Assembly: GCF_010731715.1 (NCBI RefSeq)
Contig: NZ_AP022587.1
Location: forward strand, 2,728,001 to 2,792,000
DNA from: Mycobacterium stomatepiae
GTDB taxonomy: Bacteria > Actinomycetota > Actinomycetes > Mycobacteriales > Mycobacteriaceae
Direction of reading: 5' to 3'
Length of the DNA stretch: 64,000 nt
Below the pieces are notes generated by a model. The model was not told where the DNA came from and searched no databases. It saw only the letters and a program-made list of their open reading frames with translations. Shown here in pieces: positions 41,609 through 51,261 of the stretch. Every line of letters starts with the position of its first letter. Positions within the stretch are counted from its first letter, which is position 1. The position numbers were made by a program, and so were the translations under genes.

Positions 41609-44358
41609 TGCTCATCGGGTCCTTGACTCGAGTGGCGGGCGTGCGATCGTCCGCTGCGCACCCCGCCGAAGTGGCTACTGAACGAGGTGCGAACCGCCTC
41701 GGGGTCGCGCGCCGCGTGCAGTCCGCCGTTCGATCCTACGAGGGATTCTTCGTCGTCTTGCTGCTGATGGGCGGCGCTGACGCCGTTGGCCGCTCCCGGC
41801 ACCAGCCGGGCTCCGGGCGTGCGCACCGGCAGGCCGTGCTCGGCGGTGCGCTGCTCGACGGGCTTGTCCTCGGCCTCGGCGGCCAGCGACCAGCCGCGGT
41901 CCCACACCGACTGCCAATCCAGGTCGGGGCTGTTGACCAGCTCGTGCGGGTCACCCATCATCTCCGAGAGCATCCGCCGGTAGATCACGTCGTCCTTCGA
42001 CGGCCCGGCGGGCGTAGCGGCCGGTTCGGCAGGGGTGACCGGTGTGGCTGCCGGCGGATTGCCTCGCGGCCGCGCGGCGAAGAACGCCGAGGTGTCCGAC
42101 ACCGACGGGGCCGCCCTGGGGGTCGGCTTCGGGGCCGGCGGCGTTGGTGTCGGTGTCGGCCGGGGCTGGTTACTCCCGTTCTCCCACCACGGGGTGGCCA
42201 GCTCACGCCGGCGCTTGGGTAGCGGCGGCTGCGCGGCGGGCGGTGCCGGAACCTCGGTGATGCCGCTGGAGCCGGGGCTGCGGCGGGGCAACAACGAGAT
42301 CGGCGGAGCCTCGCCGTTGTTGACCGCGCCGGGACGTTGCCGGGTCGCGCCGCTACTCGGGTCCGGCGGCCCGCTGGCCAGCTTGGCGCTCGGCGACGAG
42401 ACCGCCCGGATCCGCTCGCGCGGCTCCGTCGAGATTTCGGCCGGGGCGCCGTGGAAGCCCTCCAGCACCGCGGGTGGCAGGTAGATCTCGGCGGTGGTGC
42501 CACTGCCCGCCTCGTCGCGCGCGGGACCGCGCAGCCCGACCCGGATGCCGTGCCGGGCCGCGATCCGGCCGACCACGAAAAGCCCCATGTGGCGGGCATT
42601 GTCGGGAGTGACCTCGCCGCCGGCCTGCAGGCGCATGTTGGCCATCCGCCGGTCGGCGTCGTTCATGCCCAAACCGGAGTCGGCGACCCGCAGCACCACC
42701 CCGCCGTCGCCGCCGCGTGCCCCGGAGATCCGGGCGTACGTCGACGGCGGCGAGTAGCGCAGGGCGTTGTCGATCAGCTCGGCGAACAGATGGATGACGC
42801 CACCGGCGGCAGCGCCGACCAGCATGCATTCGGGCAGCTCACCCAGTTCGACCCGGCGGTAGTCCTCGACCTCGGAGACGGCCGCGCTGATCACCGTCGA
42901 CAGCGGAACCGGTTCGCGCTGGTCGCGGGCCAGCTGGGCGCCGGCCAGCACCAGCAGGTTGGCGCTGTTGCGGCGCAGCCGGGCGGCGAGGTGATCCAGC
43001 TGGAAGAGGCTGTCGAGGCGTTCGGGATCCTCTTCGTTGCGTTCCAGCCGGTCGATCAGCGACAACTGCTGGTCGACCAGTGAGCGGCTGCGCCGCGACA
43101 TGGTCTCGAACATGTCGTTGACCAGCAGCCGCAACCGCGCCTCGTCTCCGGCCAGCAGCAGCGCCTGGGTGTGCAGCTCGTCCACCGCGTGCGCAACCTG
43201 GCCGATCTCCTCGGTGGTGTACACCGGCAGCGGAGCCGGAATCGGTTCGCCCTCACCGGCTTTGACGCGAGCGATCTCCTCCTCGAGATCGGTGTGGGCG
43301 ACCTTCAGCGCGCCGTCGCGCAGCAGCCGCAGCGGCACCACCAGCGCACGTGCCATCAGCAAGACGATGATCAGCGCGATCACGATGGCGGCCAGCGCCA
43401 GGGCGCCCTCGGCGATCGCGGCGGTGCGCCGGTCGTTGGCCTGGGTTTGCACCGACTTGGTCACCGACGCAGTGGCGTCGGTGATGACCTGTTCGGCGAT
43501 CGCGTCGGTGGTCTGGATCGAGCGCAGCAGGTCCGGGTTGTCGACGAGCACGCTGGCCGGATCGGACATGATCGTCATCCGGGTCACCATCTGCTGCTGC
43601 AACGTCTTGGCTTCGGGCGAACCCACGCCGAGCACCTGGCTCATCCCGAACAGCGTCGACGGCTCGGTGCCGGCCAGGGTGATCATCGAGGTGCGCAACT
43701 GCGGCTCGGGCAGGTCGGCGCCGCGGGTCACCAGGATCTCCTGCATCGTCATCTGGCCGCGGGCCCCGACCGCCCGGCTCAAACCCTGCGCCTGCGCGCG
43801 GATCCGCTCGTCGTCCACCCGCACCGAGGCGTTGATGACGTCCTCGGCCGTCAGCAGCAGCGGCGCGTAGGTGGTGACCCGGTCCCGCAAACCGATGCTG
43901 TTGTCGGCGACCTTGTCCAGCAGCGATTGACCGCCGTTGAGCAGGGTGCCCACTCCCGAAGACACATCCGGTGTGACGTCGGTGTCCGACAGCCGGGTCT
44001 GCAGCTCACCCTTGCGGGCGTCATAGTTCTTCTTGGCGCCCTCGACGTCGCGCCCGGTGGAGTTCGCCAACAGCGCCACGTCCAGCGCCGACATGTATTT
44101 GGTGAGCGCGGGTAGCAAGTCGGCGCGCGCGGCGGCCAACCGCAAGCCGCTGTAACTCGATACCGCGGTGTTGACGCGCAGCCCACCGAAAATCGCCACC
44201 AGGATCAGCGGAACCAGGACGATCGCTGCGACCTTCCAACCGACCGGCCAGTTGCTCGGCGACCAGGCCGGCGGACGTTTGGCGGGGGCCGCCGGCGGCG
44301 CGGCGAACTGGGTGCGTGCCGCCTCGACCGGGATGGCCGGGCGGTTGAACATCGTCAT
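41605..44358 (-). CDS. Conservon sensor histidine kinase-like protein
   Basis: A 917-residue membrane sensor. TM1 lies at ~42-62, a ~260-residue extracytoplasmic helical sensor follows, and TM2 is at ~320-342, leading into a HAMP segment, a helical region and an HATPase_c domain whose N-box is near residue 522 ([15 protein letters not shown]) and G-box DSGLGMND. The last ~270 residues are Pro-rich and disordered. No canonical phospho-acceptor His box or response regulator gene is evident, as for other conservons, where the signal is thought to pass to the GTPase module. Start ATG 44358; corresponds to Rv3365c. Confidence 0.9.
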   Translation of the reverse strand: MTMFNRPAIPVEAARTQFAAPPAAPAKRPPAWSPSNWPVGWKVAAIVLVPLILVAIFGGLRVNTAVSSYSGLRLAAARADLLPALTKYMSALDVALLANSTGRDVEGAKKNYDARKGELQTRLSDTDVTPDVSSGVGTLLNGGQSLLDKVADNSIGLRDRVTTYAPLLLTAEDVINASVRVDDERIRAQAQGLSRAVGARGQMTMQEILVTRGADLPEPQLRTSMITLAGTEPSTLFGMSQVLGVGSPEAKTLQQQMVTRMTIMSDPASVLVDNPDLLRSIQTTDAIAEQVITDATASVTKSVQTQANDRRTAAIAEGALALAAIVIALIIVLLMARALVVPLRLLRDGALKVAHTDLEEEIARVKAGEGEPIPAPLPVYTTEEIGQVAHAVDELHTQALLLAGDEARLRLLVNDMFETMSRRSRSLVDQQLSLIDRLERNEEDPERLDSLFQLDHLAARLRRNSANLLVLAGAQLARDQREPVPLSTVISAAVSEVEDYRRVELGELPECMLVGAAAGGVIHLFAELIDNALRYSPPSTYARISGARGGDGGVVLRVADSGLGMNDADRRMANMRLQAGGEVTPDNARHMGLFVVGRIAARHGIRVGLRGPARDEAGSGTTAEIYLPPAVLEGFHGAPAEISTEPRERIRAVSSPSAKLASGPPDPSSGATRQRPGAVNNGEAPPISLLPRRSPGSSGITEVPAPPAAQPPLPKRRRELATPWWENGSNQPRPTPTPTPPAPKPTPRAAPSVSDTSAFFAARPRGNPPAATPVTPAEPAATPAGPSKDDVIYRRMLSEMMGDPHELVNSPDLDWQSVWDRGWSLAAEAEDKPVEQRTAEHGLPVRTPGARLVPGAANGVSAAHQQQDDEESLVGSNGGLHAARDPEAVRTSFSSHFGGVRSGRSHARHSSQGPDEQ

Positions 44359-44608
44359 GTGGTCGCGACCGCGCGATCGGCCGCTGCGCCCACACCGCGC
44401 ATCGAAAGAAACGAGAGGCTCATGAACTTCCTGCTTTTATTCCGCTCCCCCCGCGCCAAGACGCGCGAGCGGTAAACGCGTGGCAATGCGATGAGTATGA
44501 CAGCCCGCGGCCCGGGTCACCAGAATCGTTGCTGAGCAGACAGCTACCCCCAAGGTGGGCCGGAACACGAGCACGCGAGTCTGGCAAACGATCCGCCGCG
44601 CGAAATAC

Positions 44609-45223
44609 TTAGGCGGGCCGCAGGATCGCGACGAGGAAGTCGGAGTCGTCGGTGAACGCTCGCAGATCCCAGGTGGACAACAGCACATCGGGCGCGAATC
44701 CGGCGGCCGCCGCGTGGTCGAGGAACTCGGCGAACGCGTAGTCGCGGCCGGCGCCGAAGCCGATCACCGCGCGGCCGGCGTCGGCGACATGGGCACGCAG
44801 CCTTTCCAGCACCCGGCCCCGGGTGCTCGGGGCGAGAAACGCCATCACGTTGCCGGCGGACACGATCACGTCGAACGGCTCGGCGACGCCGCGCGCGGGC
44901 AGGTCGAGTTCGGCGAGGTCGCCGACGAGCCACTGCGGGCCGGGATAGTCGTGCTCGGCCGCCGCGATCAGCGCCGGGTCGACGTCGACCCCGACCACCC
45001 GGTGACCGATCGTCGCCAGATACCCGCCCACCCGTCCGGCGCCGCAGCCGGCATCGAGGATGCGGGCACCGCGGACCACCATCGCGTCCACCAGGCGCGC
45101 CTCGCCGACAAGATCCTTCCCGTCTCGGGCCATCGAACGGAAGCGCTCGATGTACCAGTCCGAATGTCCGGGATCGGCGGCGACCTTCTGCATCCAGAGG
45201 CTCTGCTCGACCATGCCGACCAT
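44609..45223 (-). CDS. SAM-dependent class I methyltransferase
   Basis: A ~204-residue methyltransferase with motif I ILDAGCGAGRVGGYL, motif II VVGVDVDPALI, DVIVSAGNVMAF and the terminal strand FLVAILRPA. The substrate is unknown. ATG 45223 (MVGMVEQSL) or ATG 45214 are both plausible; further upstream codons run into the next gene. The following gene in the same direction (deazaflavin reductase) is 13 bases upstream, so the two may be co-transcribed. Confidence 0.82.
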   Translation of the reverse strand: MVGMVEQSLWMQKVAADPGHSDWYIERFRSMARDGKDLVGEARLVDAMVVRGARILDAGCGAGRVGGYLATIGHRVVGVDVDPALIAAAEHDYPGPQWLVGDLAELDLPARGVAEPFDVIVSAGNVMAFLAPSTRGRVLERLRAHVADAGRAVIGFGAGRDYAFAEFLDHAAAAGFAPDVLLSTWDLRAFTDDSDFLVAILRPA

Positions 45224-45236
45224 TATCCCGTCATGG

Positions 45237-45659
45237 TCATTCGACCACGAAGATCGGGATCGTCCTGGTCGTCCGCGACTGCAACTGGACGTAGACCGGG
45301 TAGGCGGCAATCGCGGTCTGCCACCACTCGTCTCGTTCGGCCCCGTGGACTTCGCGTGCTGTCATCTCGAAGACCTTGTCGCCATCCTGCACGGTGACAT
45401 TCGGGTTGACCTTCACGTTGTGGTACCAGGTCGGGTGCTTGGGGGCTCCCCCGATGGAGCCGACCATCGCGTAGCGGCCGTCCTTTTCCACGCGCATCAG
45501 TGGCACGTACCGCTTGAGGCCAGTCTTGGCTCCGGTGACCGTGAACAGGACGACCGGCCGATCCATGATCTCGACGCCGTCGGTGGTGCCCTGCTGCAGA
45601 ATTTGTTCGGTCTGCTCTCGCACCCAGTCGGTCGCGCTCAGCTGTACTTGATCCGTCAT
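45237..45659 (-). CDS. F420-dependent nitroreductase family protein (DUF385)
   Basis: A 140-residue protein of the deazaflavin-dependent nitroreductase family (Ddn type). Typical segments are VVLFTVTGAKTGLKRYVPLM, YAMVGSIGGAPKHPTWYHNV and VNPNVTVQDGDKVFEM, which form the F420-binding split barrel. Members reduce quinones or nitroimidazoles or protect against oxidation; the actual substrate is unknown. Start ATG 45659, divergent from spoU. Confidence 0.88.
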   Translation of the reverse strand: MTDQVQLSATDWVREQTEQILQQGTTDGVEIMDRPVVLFTVTGAKTGLKRYVPLMRVEKDGRYAMVGSIGGAPKHPTWYHNVKVNPNVTVQDGDKVFEMTAREVHGAERDEWWQTAIAAYPVYVQLQSRTTRTIPIFVVE

Positions 45660-45688
45660 GCAGTGCTCAACACGAAACGGAGTCTGCT

Positions 45689-46153
45689 CTGTTCCGCCTG
45701 ATGTTCTACTCGCCGCGCATAGCGCCCAACACGGGCAACGCGATCCGGACGGCCGCGGCCACCGGCGCGGAATTGCATCTGGTTGAGCCGATGGGCTTCG
45801 ACCTGTCCGAACCGAAGGTGCGCCGGGCGGGATTGGACTATCACGACCTGGCTTCGGTCACGGTGCACGCGACGCTGCGGGACGCCTGGCAGGCGCTGAT
45901 GCCGGCGCGGGTGTTCGCGTTCACCGCGCATGCTCCGGTGTCGTTCGCCGACGTCGCCTATCAACCCGGCGACGTGTTGATGTTCGGTCCGGAACCCGAC
46001 GGGCTGGACGCGCAAACCCTGGCCGACGACCACATCACCGGACAGGTGCGCATCCCGATGCTGGCCGGCCGGCGCTCGCTGAACCTGTCGAACGCCGCGG
46101 CGATCGCGATCTACGAGGCCTGGCGCCAACAGGGCTACCCCGGCGCGGTGTAG
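45689..46153 (+). CDS. tRNA (cytidine/uridine-34-2'-O)-methyltransferase, SpoU family, probable CTG start
   Basis: A SPOUT 2'-O-methyltransferase of the TrmL type that modifies the tRNA wobble base. Motifs are SPRIAPNTGNAIRTAAATG, LHLVEPMGFDLS, LMFGPEPDGLD and the knot motif IPMLAGRRSLNLSNAAAI. From ATG 45701 the protein would lack the usual FRL residues of beta-strand 1. Reading from CTG 45689 restores MFRLMFYSPRIAPNTG, and ACGGAG lies 6 bases before that CTG but 18 before the ATG. The CTG start is therefore my preferred reading, with ATG as the alternative. Corresponds to Rv3366. Confidence 0.88.
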   Translation: MFRLMFYSPRIAPNTGNAIRTAAATGAELHLVEPMGFDLSEPKVRRAGLDYHDLASVTVHATLRDAWQALMPARVFAFTAHAPVSFADVAYQPGDVLMFGPEPDGLDAQTLADDHITGQVRIPMLAGRRSLNLSNAAAIAIYEAWRQQGYPGAV

Positions 46154-46201
46154 GACTCGGGGTAGCGATGAGTCCCGGGCACGGCCAGAGTCAGCCTTAA
46201 C

Positions 46202-46528
46202 ATGCCAACTTTCATCACGATCGGTTACGGCGACGAGGCCGGATACCGCCGGTTGAGCGACGAGCGCAAACGGGCCGCGCACGCCCGCGACGACGAACTC
46301 AGCGCGTCGGGCGCCCGTATCGGCCGCGCGGGAGACCCGATCCAGGTCCGCAATCCGGACGGCGCGGGGGTCAGGGTCGAGCCGGGACCCTTCCTCCGAT
46401 CCACGCTGCCGATCGCCGGGTTCGCGGTGATCGAGGCCGAGGATCTCGACACGGCGATCGAGCGGGTGAGCCACACGCCGTGCGCGATGGCGCACGGGGT
46501 CGTCGAGGTATGGCCGCTGCTGCCCTGA
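46202..46528 (+). CDS. YCII-related domain protein
   Basis: A 108-residue dimeric ferredoxin-like fold protein of the YCII/DGPF group (MPTFITIGYGDEAGY, VRVEPGPFLRSTLPIAGFAVIEAEDLDTAIE, VEVWPLLP at the end). These often accompany sigma factors or act as small enzymes; function is unknown here. Start ATG 46202. Its last base abuts the convergent nitroreductase stop at 46529. Confidence 0.82.
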   Translation: MPTFITIGYGDEAGYRRLSDERKRAAHARDDELSASGARIGRAGDPIQVRNPDGAGVRVEPGPFLRSTLPIAGFAVIEAEDLDTAIERVSHTPCAMAHGVVEVWPLLP

Positions 46529-47172
46529 CTACCAGGTGTTCCAGTGCGTCAGGGTCTCCGCGGGCAGCCGCTTGGCCGGGCGAAATCGGTGCCCTTGGTG
46601 TAGGCGATCGGGAACAGCCCACCCTGGCTGAACTGCTCGTAGGGGATACCGAGCACCTCGGCGGCCTTGCGCTCGCCGTCGCCGAGCAGGTGCAACGTCG
46701 TCCAGCAGGAGCCGAGCCCGCGCGAGCGCAGCGCCAGACAGAAGCTCCAGACCGCCGGGAACAGCGACGCCCAGAACGAGACACCCCCTATCGCCGACTT
46801 GTCTTCGCGGCCTTCGAGGCACGGGATCAACAGCACGGGCGCTTCGTGCATGTGCTCGGCCAGATACATCGCCGAATCGACGACCTTGGGCATCCGCTCC
46901 CCGCGGGTGTCCCCCTCGCCGTAATCGGGCTTGGGCGCGCTGAGGTAGGGCTGGGCGTGCCCCAGGTAGATGTCGGCGATCGCCTTCTTCTTGTCGGCGT
47001 CTTCGACGAACACCCACTGCCAGCCCTGCGCGTTGGAGCCGGTGGGCGCCTGCAACGCCAGGTCGAGGCACTCCATCAGGACCTCGCGAGGCACGGGCTT
47101 GTCGAAGTCGAGACGCTTGCGGACCGAGCGGGTGGTGGTGAGAAGTTCGTCGACGGACAAGTTGAGGGTCAT
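46529..47172 (-). pseudogene. Nitroreductase family protein, frameshifted near its C-terminus
   Basis: FMN-type nitroreductase corresponding to Rv3368c. The N-terminus TTTRSVRKRLDF, APTGSNAQGWQWVFVED and the C-terminal helix region GLGSCWTTLHLL are typical. The frame from ATG 47172 reads TKGTDFARPSGCPRRP and stops at 46549. The family ending (FRPAKRLPAETLTHWNTW) is in another frame to 46529. A single C missing from TTCCGC near 46585 accounts for this. Only the last ~18 residues are changed, so the protein might still fold, but the C-terminal strand that completes the dimer would be lost. Confidence 0.82.
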
Positions 47173-47206
47173 GTACCCGAGCCTATCGTCGCAGCGGCCT
47201 TGGGTA

Positions 47207-47267
47207 CCGAACGTGCACTCAGGCCGGAGAATTCGCCGCGAAAATCTCGCCCTCAGAGCACGTTCGG
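47207..47267. repeat. 61-bp imperfect palindrome
   Basis: CCGAACGTGC at 47207 and GCACGTTCGG ending at 47267 are perfect 10-base arms. The match continues inward imperfectly (about 22 of 28 positions) to a GCCGC centre. It sits between two same-strand genes and may be a transcript-end hairpin or a dispersed palindromic repeat. The outer GCACGTT recurs in the repeats at 62837-62890. Confidence 0.7.
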
Positions 47268-47325
47268 CGAAGGGATCAGTCGCCTTCCGACATGTCTCCT
47301 GCTTCTTCTCGCCAGCGTGGCTAGA

Positions 47326-47676
47326 TCAGGGCGGCGGGGGCGGTGGGGGCGGCCCGTCGGGCGGGATCGCCCCGCCGCAGCCACCGGGCGGGGGTGGGCC
47401 CGGGAGAGGTTCGTCGCCACCGACGCAGTCGTACTAGAACTGCGGTCCAGCCATCCAGGTTTTCATCCACTGGTGCCAAAACGACCCGTCGGGGTACTTC
47501 TCTCCGTCGCACACCGCTAAATTGCCGTAACCCCATCGGCCACCCGGGCAGAAGCCCTTTGTAATGTCCGGCTGGTGGGGGTCGGGCGGGTCGGCGCTGG
47601 CAGCGGCAGGAGAAAGAACAAACGCCGCAGCACAACTCAATATCGCAGCTCCATGGCGAGCGAGCTTGAATGCCAT
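47326..47676 (-). pseudogene. Small secreted protein interrupted by an in-frame TAG
   Basis: ATG 47676 (preceded by AAGGGGG) begins a signal peptide (ILSCAAAFVLSPAAASADPP) and a mature region with cysteines in GFCPGGRWGYGNLAVCDG, ending at TAG 47434-47436 after 80 residues (WMAGPQF). The same frame then continues without interruption for 35 codons with two more cysteines (YDCVGGDEPLPG, GGCGGAIPPDG) and a poly-proline end, to TGA 47326-47328. Relatives I recall have this Cys/Gly/Pro tail, so the TAG looks like a recent nonsense change, probably from a Tyr codon. Function unknown; four cysteines suggest two disulfides. Confidence 0.65.
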
Positions 47677-47771
47677 TCCGACCCCCTTATTACATTTTGG
47701 GTTCGAGTAGTTTACGACGCGGTGGGCAACGGCCATGTCGAATTGTTCAACTCCGGGCGCACAGCGTGCAG

Positions 47772-50700
47772 TCAGCGAAAGTCGCGCGACTTCGATCCGA
47801 CGGCCAGGGTGATGCGACCCAACCGCTCGGCCACGACGGTGACTGCGCCGCTGGCGTTTTGGACCTGACCGCGGATCAGCAGCGCCGGTGCGGTGTTGGC
47901 CAGCTTGCGGTGTCGCGCCCACACCCCCGGCGTACAGAGCACGTTGACCATCCCGGTCTCGTCTTCGAGGTTGATGAACGTCACGCCTTGCGCTGTGGCG
48001 GGGCGCTGCCGATGGGTCACCGCGCCGGCGATCAGCACGCGGTCCCCGTCGGGCACGCCGAGCAGTTCCTCGGCGGGTACTACCCCCATCGCGTTCAGAT
48101 CTGCCCGCAGAAACTGGGTCGGATAGCTGTCCGGGGAGATGCCGGTGGCCCACACGTCGGCGGCCGCCAGCTCCAGTTCGCTCATTCCGGGCAGCGCCGG
48201 GATGTGCGACCCATCAGCACCATGGGCCCCCACCCCGGGTAGCCGGTCCGGCCGTTGGGTGGCCGCGGCCCCGGCCGCCCACAGCGCCTCGCGCCGCGAC
48301 GTCCCGAAGCAGCCCAGCGCCCCGGCCGTCGCCAACGCTTCGGCCTGCGGCACCGAGAGCTGCAGCCGGGTGGTCAGATCCAGCAGAGACACGAACGCGC
48401 CGTTAGCCTTTCGCTCCTCGACCAGCTGCTCGGCGAGGTCGTCGCCGATATGCCGGACCGCGCCCAACCCGAGGCGAACCTCGGTGCCGGCGTTCTCGAG
48501 TGTGGCGTGCGCCAGGCTGGCGTTGACGTCCGGGCCGTGCACCAGCACGCCGTGCCGGCGCGCATCGGCCACCAGCGACTGCGGTGAATAGAAACCCATC
48601 GGCTGCGCACGCAGCAGCGCGGCGCAGAACGCCGCCGGGTGATGCAGCTTGAACCACGACGAGTAGAACACCAGCGACGCGAACGACAGCGCATGGCTTT
48701 CCGGAAAACCGAAATTGGCGAAGGCTTCTAGCTTTTCGTAGGTCCGGTCGATCACCTCGTCGGTGGCGCCGTGCAATTCGCGCATGCCCTCGTAGAACCG
48801 GCCGCGCAGCCGTTGCATTCGTTCGGTCGAGCGCTTGGAGCCCATGGCGCGGCGCAGCTGGTCGGCCTCGGCGGCGGAGAAGCCGGCGCAGTCGACCGCG
48901 AGCTGCATCAGCTGCTCCTGGAAAAGCGGTACCCCCAACGTCTTTCGCAGCGCGGATTCCATGGACGGGTGGTCGTAGACGACCGGATCGATGCCGTTGC
49001 GCCGCCGGATGTAAGGGTGCACCGACCCGCCCTGGATGGGCCCGGGGCGGATCAGCGCGACCTCGACCACCAGGTCGTAGAACACCCGCGGCTTCAATCG
49101 CGGCAGGGTGGCCATCTGCGCTCGCGACTCCACCTGGAACACTCCGACGGAATCGGCGCGCTGCAGCATCTCGTACACCGCCGGCTCGGAGAGATCGAGG
49201 CGGGCCAGGTCGACGTCGAGGCCTTTGTGTTCGGCCACCAAGTCTTTGGCGTAATGCAGCGCCGAGAGCATACCCAGCCCGAGCAGATCGAACTTCACCA
49301 AACCGATGGCCGCGCAGTCGTCTTTGTCCCATTGCAGGACGCTGCGATTCTCCATCCGCGCCCATTCCACCGGGCAGACGTCGGCGATCGGGCGATCGCA
49401 GATCACCATGCCGCCGGAGTGAATACCCATGTGCCGCGGCAGGTTCCGAATCTGGGTGGCCAAATCGATCACCTGCTCGGGGATGCCCTCGATGTCCGGC
49501 GCTGGGTCATCTGAATTGGGGCCAAGCCCGTTCCAGTGGCCGATCTGCTTGCTCCACGCATCCTGCTGGCCCTGCGAGAAACCCAGGGCGCGGGCCATGT
49601 CGCGCACCGCGATTCGGCCACGGTAGGTGATGACATTGGCGACCTGGGCGGCGTAGTCGCGGCCGTATTTGTCGTAGACGTACTGGATGACCTTTTCGCG
49701 CTGATCCGACTCGATGTCCATGTCGATGTCGGGCGGCCCGTCGCGGGCCGGCGACAAGAAGCGCTCGAACAACAGCTCGTTGACCACCGGATCGACCGCG
49801 GTGACACCCAGGGCGAAACAGACCGCGGAGTTGGCCGCCGATCCCCTGCCCTGGCACAAGATGTTGTTCTCCCGGCAAAAGCGGGCGATATCGTGCACCA
49901 CCAGGAAGTAACCCGGAAACGTCAGTTGGGCAATGACTTTCAACTCGTGCTCGATCTGGGCGTACGCCCGCGGCGCGGCCTCGGGCAGGCCGTAGCGATC
50001 GCGCGCTCCCGCCATCACCAACTGCCGCAACCAGCTGTCCTCGGTGTGCCCGGCGGGCACGTCGAACGGCGGAAGCTGCGGCGCGATCAGCGCCAGGCCG
50101 AACGCGCACTGCTCGCCGAGTTCGGCGGCGGCGGTCACCGCATTCGGGCCCCCAAAGGGCACCTGCGCGAACAGGCGGGCCATCTCCTCGCCGGACCGCA
50201 GATGCGAGCCGCCTAGCGGGGCCAGCCATCCGGCGGCCGACTCCAGCGACTTCCGGGCCCGGATGGCACCCATCGCCATGGCCAGCCTGCTGCGCGACGG
50301 ATGGGCGAAATGCGCTCCGGTGGTGGCGACGACTCCGACCCCGAAGCGTGCCGCGATCCCGGCCAGCGCAGCGTTGCGTTCGTCGTCGAGGGGCTGCCCG
50401 TGATGCGTCAACTCGACGCACACCCTGTGCGCGCCGAATCGATCCACCAGATCGGCCAGCGCCCGCTCCGCCGCGTCCGGTCCGCCTTCGGAAAGCGCTT
50501 GGCGGACATGGCCTTTACGGCACCCGGTCAGGATGTGCCAATGCCCGCCCGCGGCCTCGGTCAGCGTGTCGATGTCGAAGCGCAGCTTGCCTTTCTCACC
50601 GCCGGCCAGATGCGCCGCGGCCAACTGCCGCGACAGCCGCCGGTAACCCTCCGGACCGCGGGCCAGCACCAGCAGGTGCGGACCGGCGGGGTCCGGCTGC

Positions 50701-51098
50701 TCGGTCCGGGCCTGCGTACCGAGCGACAGCTCGGCGCCGAACACGGTGCGCACGTCGAGTTCGGCGGCGGCTTCGGCGAACCGCACCGCGCCGTACAGAC
50801 CGTTGTGGTCGGTTAACGCCAGCGCCCGCAGATCCAGCCGGGCCGCCTCCTCGACCAGCTCCTCGGGCGTGCTGGCTCCGTCCAGAAAGCTGTATGCCGA
50901 ATGCGCGTGCAGCTCGGCGTAGGCGACAGCGGAGCGGGTGGTACGGCCGCCCTCCGGTGGTCGATAGGCCGGGCGCTTGTGCGAGAAGGGGGCCTCCTCC
51001 GCCGGACCGGATAGGGCGGGCGCGCCGGCATGGCGCGGCTTGCCGTCGAGCACCCGCTCCATCTCCGCCCAACTAGGCGGCCCGTTGAACCAGCCCAC
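47772..51098 (-). CDS. dnaE2: Error-prone DNA polymerase DnaE2
   Basis: C-family polymerase that carries out damage-induced translesion synthesis and mutagenesis with ImuA'/ImuB. 1108 residues from GTG 51098 (MGWFNGPPSWAEMERVL), which is preferred because upstream codons run into the SOS box. PHP domain at the N-terminus (YAELHAHSAYSFLDGAS), catalytic palm with GPPDIDMDIESD near residue 450, then NFGFPESHALSFASLVF helix-hairpin region and a C-terminal OB fold (GAVTHRQRPATAQG, FINLEDETGMVNV). The gene has a perfect LexA box 12 bases upstream. Confidence 0.95.
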   Translation of the reverse strand: MGWFNGPPSWAEMERVLDGKPRHAGAPALSGPAEEAPFSHKRPAYRPPEGGRTTRSAVAYAELHAHSAYSFLDGASTPEELVEEAARLDLRALALTDHNGLYGAVRFAEAAAELDVRTVFGAELSLGTQARTEQPDPAGPHLLVLARGPEGYRRLSRQLAAAHLAGGEKGKLRFDIDTLTEAAGGHWHILTGCRKGHVRQALSEGGPDAAERALADLVDRFGAHRVCVELTHHGQPLDDERNAALAGIAARFGVGVVATTGAHFAHPSRSRLAMAMGAIRARKSLESAAGWLAPLGGSHLRSGEEMARLFAQVPFGGPNAVTAAAELGEQCAFGLALIAPQLPPFDVPAGHTEDSWLRQLVMAGARDRYGLPEAAPRAYAQIEHELKVIAQLTFPGYFLVVHDIARFCRENNILCQGRGSAANSAVCFALGVTAVDPVVNELLFERFLSPARDGPPDIDMDIESDQREKVIQYVYDKYGRDYAAQVANVITYRGRIAVRDMARALGFSQGQQDAWSKQIGHWNGLGPNSDDPAPDIEGIPEQVIDLATQIRNLPRHMGIHSGGMVICDRPIADVCPVEWARMENRSVLQWDKDDCAAIGLVKFDLLGLGMLSALHYAKDLVAEHKGLDVDLARLDLSEPAVYEMLQRADSVGVFQVESRAQMATLPRLKPRVFYDLVVEVALIRPGPIQGGSVHPYIRRRNGIDPVVYDHPSMESALRKTLGVPLFQEQLMQLAVDCAGFSAAEADQLRRAMGSKRSTERMQRLRGRFYEGMRELHGATDEVIDRTYEKLEAFANFGFPESHALSFASLVFYSSWFKLHHPAAFCAALLRAQPMGFYSPQSLVADARRHGVLVHGPDVNASLAHATLENAGTEVRLGLGAVRHIGDDLAEQLVEERKANGAFVSLLDLTTRLQLSVPQAEALATAGALGCFGTSRREALWAAGAAATQRPDRLPGVGAHGADGSHIPALPGMSELELAAADVWATGISPDSYPTQFLRADLNAMGVVPAEELLGVPDGDRVLIAGAVTHRQRPATAQGVTFINLEDETGMVNVLCTPGVWARHRKLANTAPALLIRGQVQNASGAVTVVAERLGRITLAVGSKSRDFR

Positions 51099-51110
51099 CC
51101 CCCCAGTGTA

Positions 51111-51126
51111 TCGAACAAATGTTCGA
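51111..51126. promoter_or_regulatory. LexA SOS box of dnaE2
   Basis: TCGAACAAATGTTCGA is an exact match to the mycobacterial LexA operator TCGAAC-N4-GTTCGA, 12 bases before the dnaE2 GTG. LexA bound here should block dnaE2 until DNA damage. It lies in the divergent spacer with the acyltransferase gene and could also influence that side. Confidence 0.93.
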
Positions 51127-51261
51127 TTTAGTGCAGAGCTGTTAAAGCGGTTGTTAAACGCGACTTCAACTTCTAAACACAGTCTTAACGGATTGGGATC
51201 TACCGCGACGGGGGTGCCGCGGCAGATACTGGCACGGGGCAACTAGGGGCGGGAATTGAAT

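Noticed and set aside
44359..44608. A small gene between the conservon kinase and the methyltransferase
   Set aside because: Short frames only, without a ribosome site or recognisable sequence; treated as the kinase promoter region.
47434..48153. A 239-residue frame extending the small secreted protein upstream
   Set aside because: The upstream part is antisense-like shadow of the dnaE2 3' end; signal peptide and ribosome site place the start at 47676.
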